Positions 57,358 to 64,000 of a DNA stretch of 64,000 nucleotides are shown piece after piece (position 1 is the stretch's first letter; each line of letters begins with the position of its first letter). Both the position numbers and the translations under genes were made by a program. Origin of the DNA: Paulownia fortunei (lineage: Eukaryota > Streptophyta > Magnoliopsida > Lamiales > Paulowniaceae); contig CM033114.1 in the NCBI GenBank assembly GCA_019321725.1, forward strand, positions 10,830,278 to 10,894,277. Direction: 5' to 3'. Under the pieces are notes generated by a model. The model searched no databases and had not been told where the DNA came from. It saw only the letters and a program-made list of their open reading frames with translations.

Positions 57358-57868
57358 TTTAGTATAAAAATCTACAAAATGTGCATGAAATTGAAAATGA
57401 GTAAACTATAGGAAAAACATATTCATTTAATACATTGTCTTTAATATTAAATGTCTCCCACTATTTTCTTCGAATTCCATCACCCTTATTAGAAGTTTGG
57501 GAAATTAAATTTCCTAGCGGGCTTGAGGTCCAATAGAAATATTTCACACCCCAATTTTATATGAGCCCATAAAATATTTCTATTGGTAGTCAACTCTTTA
57601 ATGATTGTATCACTATATAACCCTCAAATTTGTTTTGTATTACCTCTTTCCATATACCCTAATTTTATGAGCCCATATGGTATTAAGTGTTAAATAATAC
57701 ATATCAAACGTTCGTATAGATGGAGTATGAAGATGTCCCATGACACTCATGGCCAACATAATAACAATTCTATCCCACGAGCATCTCTGTGCTTGGTAGA
57801 GATCATAACTTTCCAACACAAGACCACCCCACAACTCATGGCCAGTGATCAAGAGCGGTAGCAGTCGT
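57358..57868 (-). other. Leader of element K (non-coding), cut by J
   Basis: Between gag and the J insertion. It matches the leader of I at about 37200-37690. A 70-codon frame at 57640-57852 is part of this leader and is not supported as a gene. The last five bases, GTCGT (57864-57868), would be the left target duplication of J. Confidence 0.75.
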
Positions 57869-59689
57869 TGATAAGTTAGTTTTATACCAATAATTCATAT
57901 ACCTTTTTATTAACATTTGGTTTGTTTCCAAGTGTTTTTTTTACTTTTTATGTATTTAGTTTAAAATCTTGTAGGTAATGACAAAAGGAGAAGAAAATTC
58001 AAAGAAATCAAAAACTTGGTTGAAATATTGAAGAATTCAAATTATAGTGCTACTGATGGCAGTTTTCGTATTTCAACCATAACTCTTAGCCCTAATTTTA
58101 TATTAACTTGATTCATGATCCATTGGAAAACCAAGAGATATATACAACCTTTATGTTTACTATAAAATCTAATTCTTTCGATTTCAAACATCGAGCTTAA
58201 TTGCTAGCACCAGACTAAAACTTTCTGGTATGATATATCTCAGTATTTTAGGCATAACTCTGTCCACAGATGCCATATTGAGTTTATTTAAGTGGATATA
58301 TAAAACCAAGACACATATATACAATTCATTAGAAGATACTAAAAGTTAATTCAGAATATAAAAAGGTAAAAAAATAGCTTTAAGTAAGAATGATCAGATC
58401 ATAAGGTGCCAGATGATAGATTGTTCGGTGTTGCAGTGCCCAAAATCAGAGCTGCGGTGTTGGAGGATAGAATGTTTGGCGCCCTAACACCAAATATCAA
58501 AGCCATGGCCCCAGTTCACGGATAAGTTAAAACTCGATGTTTAAATCCAATTTTGGGACTTCTTTTTGGAGGAATTTAAAGACAACTCAAAAACAACATT
58601 AGTGGGTTCTTTTGGCCTAAAAACATATAGAAAAAAGAAGGGAAAATGGGGGGAAAACTAAGAAAATGGGAAGAATTTCAGGTTTCTTTCGGAGAAAAGC
58701 CAAAAAAGGTGAAAGGATTTCAGGATTTGTTTTTGGAAGACTCTTGGGGAAAGAATCATTTGGGAGAAGTTTAAAAGGGGAAGATTAACATAAACTAAAG
58801 AAAGGGAGGTTCTTAGAGACAAAAGCTATTTATTTTTTTGGAACAAAAATAGGGCATTTTTGGGAGACAATGATCAATTTTTGGAGATAAGAAGAGCTTC
58901 AACCATTCTTCCCACTTCACAAATTGGTAAACAATTTCCATGTTCTTTCTTATTTAGTTTTTGAAGTTGTATTCATTCATGATGAACTAAACTTTTCTTT
59001 CTAGAGTATGATGCAATCTTATTTGATCCTATGTTCTGAATTCCCAACAATATTATTTCAAGTTATTCATCTTGTTTGTGTTATCTTGTTTAGTATTTCA
59101 TCTTGATTATTTGACCACTAATTAAGATTGTTTGATGTATGAGATTCGACACTCGAGAGAAAAAAGATTATATATGATCATAGGGATAACACAACCTAGG
59201 AATCATAGAGTTGAGAAGCTTATGAAACCTTTGAAGTTTTAAAGAAAAATTCATTGAACTTTTGTAGAGTTTTATTTTTGAATTTTTATAGAGATATCGA
59301 AATTCATGTTGGAACTCATAGTCAATTCGGCACTCGAGAGAGAAAATTGATGAGCTTGCAATTCTTAATTTACATGTGTTAATGACTTGAATTATTATAT
59401 TTTTGAAGGAAGAACATAGATGAAAATTAAGTGAATCATTCCTCTAGAATATCTTGCTCATAAGGTATTTGTTGTATTGCTTTTGAGAACTTTACTCTTA
59501 TCTTTGCATTTTTATATTTCTCTACTTTGTCTGCCAATCATCACTTGATTTTCTAAATAAAATTAGGACTATTTAAACTATGGTACTTGATGCAATTTTT
59601 TATTACGATCCCTGCGAATACTCAACTCAACTCACCATTGTAATAAAACTTGACACCATACACTTGTGGTTTGCAAAATTTCATGAACA
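57869..59689 (+). repeat. 5' LTR of element J (1821 bp)
   Basis: Starts TGATAAGTTAGTTTTATACC and ends AAATTTCATGAACA five bases before the PBS. Its sequence differs from the LTRs of E/F/D apart from the TGATAA start. An inner AATTGAGCTCGAGAGA-type phrase (CACTCGAGAGA) occurs twice, at 59151 and 59331, about 180 bases apart. No second copy is in the window, so its end is fixed only by the PBS. Confidence 0.82.
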
Positions 59690-59694
59690 AGTTT

Positions 59695-59712
59695 TGGCAC
59701 TATTACCGAGGA
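59695..59712 (+). other. Primer-binding site (tRNA-Asp type), element J
   Basis: TGGCACTATTACCGAGGA after AAGTTT; four mismatches to TGGCGCCGTTGCCGGGGA, mostly transitions. Confidence 0.8.
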
Positions 59713-59879
59713 TTGTTTATTACAATTGCATTAATATTGTTATGAGTTAGTATTGATTTTAGTTTAGATTGTTTTTATTTTCTTCCCAAATATTGATGTT
59801 GTATTGTCTTGCCTTGGATTATACATATTTGTGTGCATAAGGCTAGGAGTCTTGACTTGGGTTATTTTGATTCAGAAAT

Positions 59880-61300
59880 TGAGCAGACTCTTTGAGCTAT
59901 TAGAGCAGTAAAGAGATTTGACAATCAAGCCATGATGGATAATTTCAACAATGCCAATGTGAATGCCAATCTTCAATTGTAACAACCACCACCACAAGAA
60001 GTTATTCGAGACTATTTTCAACCAACCATGAACCAAAACTACTTCGGAATAGTAAGAAAACCAATCAATGCCAATAATTTTGAGCTTAAACTAGCTCTCA
60101 TCAGCATGGTGCAATAGAATCAATTTTGGAGGAAGTGTGTTGGAGGATCCTAATGCATCAAAATATTATTAGAGATTTTTGACACCATCAAAATAAATAG
60201 AGTTCCCAATGATGCCATTAGACTATGTTTGTTTTCATTCTCACTCTGGGATAAGGCTAGACTATGGTTATAATCTTTTGCACCAAGTAGCATACCGAGT
60301 TGGAATGACTTGACATAAAAATTTATTGTTAAGTACTTTCCACCAAGCAAGACACTTCAACTCAAGACTAAGATAGATCAATTCTGCCAACAAGATTGTG
60401 ACCCATTATATGAAGCTTGGGAGAGGTTTAAGGATCTTTTAAGATGGTGTCCTCAACATGGTTATGAGGATTGGTGGCAGGTACAACACTTCTACAATAG
60501 TTTGAATGGGAAAACTTGAACCATAATAGTGTGGGACTTTAATGTCTAAGACCGCAAATGAAACCCATATTTTGCTTGAGGAGATGTCTAATAATAGCTA
60601 TCAATGGCCTTCCGAGAGGTCTTCCATTAAAAAGGTTGCTGTTGTTCTTAAGGTAGATTCATTTACACAATTAGTTGCACAAATTTCTACTCTTTCTAAT
60701 CAATTTGTAGCTTGGACTTGTAATAGAGTTTCTCAAAGAATGGAGTCCATGGCATCCACTAGCACTTCATTGATGGAAACCAAAGGTAATGAGCAAATAA
60801 ACTTTGTCAATAACTGTAATTTCAATTTTAGGGGAAATCAATTACCTATTCACTACTACCTAGGGCTTAGAAATCATGAGAATTTTTCCTATGCTAACAA
60901 TCAAAATATGCTTCAACCCCCATCGAGTTACAATAGTCTACCAAATCCCAATCCTCATGTAGGTGAAAAAAAGGCATCATTAGAGGATTTTGCTAAGTAC
61001 TTTCATTAGCGAGACAAAAGCCCGATTTAATAAGGATAAAGTGAAGATAGACAACATTGAGACTCAATTGGGGCAGTTAGCTTCAAGTTTAGGAGCTCAT
61101 ATGAAATCAATGGAGATTCAAATTGGATAACTTGCTACTGAAATTAATGCTCAAAAACATAAAGGAAACTTTTCAAGTGATATGGAAATCAATCCAAGGG
61201 TGCATTGCAAAGCTATCCAACTTTGAAGTGGAACTAAAATCAAGGGGCCGGAAATGAAAAGTTCCAAAGTTGATGAGCAAATTGCAAGCACTTCAAGTGA
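59880..61300 (+). pseudogene. Gag, element J
   Basis: Reads FQPTMNQNYFGIVRKPINAN from about 60020, IKINRVPNDAIRLCLFSFSL near 60195, WDKARLWL, KYFPPSKTLQLKTKIDQFCQ and YEAWERFKDLLRWCPQHGY (60330-60465), typical Athila capsid motifs. A frame from 60542 continues MSKTANETHILLEEMSNNSY, QWPSERSSIKKVAVVLKVDS and on to 61009. Stops break it at several points (after MVQ, WL, WNDLT, NGKT), and the frame shifts once near 60540. 61010-61650 continues with gag-pol linker sequence (GQLASSLGAHMKSMEIQI). Confidence 0.88.
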
Positions 61301-61649
61301 AAATTTTATGAAAGAACAACCAAAAGAAGAAAAAATGCATTCAAATGAACCAATGGGGCTGAGAAGCTAAAATCTACTCCTAACTTTGAAACTTTTTCTA
61401 AATTTAATGTTCCTATTCCTTTTCCACAAAGATTTCAAAAGAAAAAGATTGATTCACAATTTGCAAAATTTTTGGAAATTTTCAAGAAAATTCATATCAA
61501 CATTCCTTTTGCAGATGCTCTTGAGCAAATGCAAGTTCATGAAAGATGTGATGTCAAGGAAAAAATGATTAGTGGAATTTGAAATCGTAAATCTCACAAA
61601 GGAGTGTACTGCCATTTTACAAAAAAAACTTCCTTAAAAATTAAAATAT

Positions 61650-62240
61650 TCGGGGATTTTTACTATTTCTTATACCATAGAAGGATCTTTCTTTGATAAA
61701 GCATTATGTGATCTTGGAACAAGTATTAATTTGATGCCACTTTCTATTTTCATAAAATTATGAATTGGAGAAGTCAAGTCATCCACTATCACCTTGCAAT
61801 TAGTGGATAGGTCTCTCACCTATCCAAGAGGAGTTGTTGAAGATGTATTGGTAAAAGTGGATAAATTTTCCTGTAGATTTTATGGTGTTAGATATGAAAG
61901 AAGACCAAGAAATTCCTTTAATTTTGGTCGACCATTCCTTGCTATGGGCGTGCTTTGATTGAAGTGCAATGCGGTTAATTAACTCTCAGAGTTAATGAGG
62001 ATGTAGTGATATTTAACATTTATCGTACATTGAAGTTTCAAGAAGAACCACATACTTGTAATAGGATTGAAATGTTAGAAACTTGCTTGCATGATGATTT
62101 TCTCAAACAACTTCCTATTGAACCTTTAGAGCGATGCATTATTCATTCCATAATTCAATGTAATGACTATGATATTGATAATGAGGATTTAATATGTTAC
62201 TTGCTTTTTCTTGAATCAGTAGTGGTGGAGTTGAAATAGG
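61650..62240 (+). pseudogene. Aspartic protease region, element J
   Basis: SFFDKALCDLGTSINLMPLS (61690-61745) holds the active site with DLGTS; then TITLQLVDRSLTYPRGVVED, VLVKVDKFSCRF and NFGRPFLAMG near 61935. A frame 62006-62239 carries the spacer to RT (ETCLHDDFLKQLPIEPLER). Indels near 61765, 61875 and 61945 change frame. Confidence 0.88.
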
Positions 62241-62269
62241 ATAAATACAAGGAAGCAATAGGAGATACC

Positions 62270-62504
62270 ACAATCAATGAACAAATAATATCACCAGATT
62301 TGAAAGCACTTCTCCAGCATTTGTGGTATGAATTTCTAGGTGCTAACAACATGTATCCGATAATTATTTCAGCATCCCTATCTCATTTAGAGGTTGAGAA
62401 ATTTCTTCGTATTTTAAGAGAGCATAAATCTGCTATTGGTTGGTCAATTTCTGATTTAAAAGGTATTAGTCCTTTAATTGTCATGTATAAAATCTTACTT
62501 GTCA
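62270..62504 (+). pseudogene. RT N-terminus, element J (cut by LTR L)
   Basis: LKALLQHLWYEFLGANNMYP, then LRILREHKSAIGWSISDLKG and ISPLIVMYKILL, the Athila RT lead-in, corresponding to E 516-720. It ends near 62504, where sequence of the E/F/D LTR begins. Confidence 0.85.
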
Positions 62505-63025
62505 TCCTTTAACAATAACAGCAACTTACGGCCTATGTTTTTACTATTTTGACATATTTTATCATCATCTTATCTAAGCAAACTTGTTTATTTACCCCTT
62601 TTGTACAACATATCCAGATTTCAACCCCAAATAAATTTGGGCTTAAGAGATATGACCCAATTGGTCAAATAAGTCAACACTGGGTTGAACTCTTATTCGA
62701 ATTTTGGTGATTCATTTTGTGCAACCACTTTAATGAATTTTCTACTATAATCAATATTGAATTAGGATGAGCTTCCAACATAAAAGGTGTACTTCTATCT
62801 CTTGACTTTCAAATAAAATAAGTTTTAGGTCCATAGGGATTTTGATCATGAAGTTATGCTTAAAATACAAAAACTGCACAAGTCTGGAAACATGTTTCTT
62901 TTGATCTTTTTATATTCATTGATTTCCTAACACAAAACATTAATAAAATAATAATATTAACAAAAATAAAGTAAGAAAAGTATAAAGGATTTGATACAAA
63001 AATATGTCAAAATATGCATTTATCA
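62505..63025 (-). repeat. Truncated LTR L of the E/F/D Athila family
   Basis: From about 62505 it aligns with the last third of the D and F LTRs (CTATTTTGACATATTTT at 62546; F near 16965) and ends AATATGCATTTATCA at 63025, the normal LTR end. No polypurine tract follows, so 63025 is an outer element end. The other two thirds of the LTR and any internal part are missing. Confidence 0.85.
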
Positions 63026-64000
63026 ATTTATACATAAATTTCTCATACATATCATATCTGCATAAGTAATCGAATAAAAAAATGACTTCTAAATGAAAAT
63101 AAGAATCAATTCTAATTTAATATAATACAAAACAAAGACAAACTTACAAATGTTGGAAATATAATCCAAATATTAGAGTAATTCTTACAGTTTCATCACA
63201 ATCTTACGAGTCATTATTAAGTGTTCAAAATTATCTTATTATTGTGAAAAAAGAAAATGGTTCTTCAAATAAAATGTAGTTTATATAAGTAGCTACACAT
63301 TTGTAAAATACTACTTGATGAAAAGTCTTCAATAAAAAAATTAATTTTAATGTTTTAAATGTGATGTTGTGAAATCATATTTCAAATTGTAACAGAAATG
63401 ATATGAGAATCTATTTCTTATTGGACAAATAAAACTAAAAAGTAAATGAAACGCAAAGTATTAGACAAAACTCAATAAAATAAATAAATTATATAAATGT
63501 GAATGAAAAAATGTTATAAGAAAACAATGAATTAAAAATATATTAAAAAATAATGAAGTTCTTAATTATTTTTATTGTGAAAGAGAACTATTGTTTAAAT
63601 AAAAATAATTCTTAACATAATAAAAATTTATAATAACATGTCAAAAATGGATTTGTTAATCAAACTCGCTTCCAAAAACTATTGCATACATTTAAGTATT
63701 ATTTCATAATCATTATCCAAATGAAATGTATTCTAAAAAACCTACACTTATGATTTCTTACAACATAAAAATTAGAATAATTTCAAATAATAAGTAAAGA
63801 ACATGAACTCAAATAAGTTAAAAACTAACAAATAAGTATAAAAAATAACAATAATGAGTAATTTTTGACTAGTTAAAACCATGTTTGTAGAGATAAAATC
63901 ATAATAAAGTTTTAATAGTACGAATACCTTCTAACACTTTATATTAATAATAAGAACCTAAAATTTTGAAAAAAATAAAATTTCAAATAATTTAAAATAT
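63026..64000. other. AT-rich stretch, nothing recognised
   Basis: No frame, LTR or motif identified. It does not continue the RT of J, so J must have been deleted or rearranged around L. Confidence 0.6.

Larger units (their letters stand above)
41282..57868 (-). mobile_element. Ty1/copia element K (family of I), split by D and cut by J
   Basis: Reverse-strand copia element. From high to low coordinate: leader (57358-57868, cut by J), gag (start 57357), protease, integrase, RT, RNase H, polypurine tract GTGAGAGAT just above 53974, and 3' LTR (53974 down to 53542, then 43033 down to about 41282, with D inserted between). The 5' LTR and PBS should lie right of the window beyond J. Pol is readable but carries many stops. 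Confidence 0.88.
57869..62504 (+). mobile_element. Athila-type element J (second family), 5' part
   Basis: Plus-strand element inserted in the leader of K: 5' LTR (57869-59689), tRNA-Asp-type PBS (59695-59712), gag, protease and the start of RT, where LTR L interrupts it. The gag differs clearly from that of D/E/F (QPTMNQNYFGIVRKPINANN against FRFKPGMISLLSNFHGLNSE), so it is a separate Athila family. RT core, integrase and 3' LTR are not in the window. Confidence 0.88.

Noticed and set aside
57640..57852. 70-codon frame on the minus strand before K gag
   Set aside because: It falls in the copia leader shared with I (37200-37690), where the frame is not kept.
1..64000. CRISPR arrays, operons, bacterial promoters or riboswitches
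   Set aside because: No regularly spaced repeats and no bacterial gene organisation; all content is plant retrotransposon-like.

Overview
The window looks like nuclear DNA of a flowering plant. It is AT-rich, I recognise no working host gene, and nearly every kilobase belongs to LTR retrotransposons of four plant types: Athila (Ty3/gypsy), a Tekay/Del-like chromovirus (Ty3/gypsy, with a C-terminal chromodomain), a SIRE/Maximus-like Ty1/copia element, and a second Ty1/copia family. All are broken by stop codons, frameshifts, deletions or later insertions. Athila and chromovirus density suggests pericentromeric heterochromatin (inference). The species cannot be told from the sequence.

Layout, with element names used throughout. 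E (Athila, +): pol fragment 1-1072, 3' non-coding region and 3' LTR 9582-11519. A (Tekay-like chromovirus, -): 1073-9540, inserted in the RT of E; the A/E junction on the right carries a perfect 41-bp palindrome. F (Athila, same family as E, -): 11520-about 17155; E sits in the integrase of F. G (copia LTR, -): about 17330-18999. H (SIRE-like copia, +): 19000-22222, resuming about 37840-39190. I (second copia family, +): 5' LTR 22223-24275 plus leader, sitting in the integrase of H. B (chromovirus of the A type, +): 24824-36640, inside the leader of I with a perfect TGAGG target duplication. About 39200-41281: two stretches of unassigned, coding-like DNA. K (copia, family of I, -): 41282-57868. 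D (Athila, family of E/F, -): 43034-53541, inside the 3' LTR of K with a perfect CTACC target duplication. J (a different Athila family, +): 57869-62504, inside the leader of K. L: a truncated LTR of the E/F/D family in the RT of J. The last 975 bases are AT-rich with nothing recognisable.

The most unusual content is in D. Between its integrase and its 3' non-coding region lies a complete-length, intron-free, decayed copy of a plant LOG-like gene (cytokinin riboside 5'-monophosphate phosphoribohydrolase) at 46425-47078. An adjoining coding-like stretch (47079-47940) fits neither Athila pol nor LOG. This looks like a host transcript captured by a retrotransposon. Also notable are a 2.1-kb tandem duplication in the 5' LTR of B whose joint lies in the primer-binding site, a clean gag deletion in B, and loss of the RT core in D.

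The sequence itself gives a relative order of events. I went into H and B into I; D went into K; J went into K and L into J; F, E and A form a second stack on the left (G and F at the edge of H, E in F, A in E). A has the best preserved pol and is probably the youngest; B is far more decayed.
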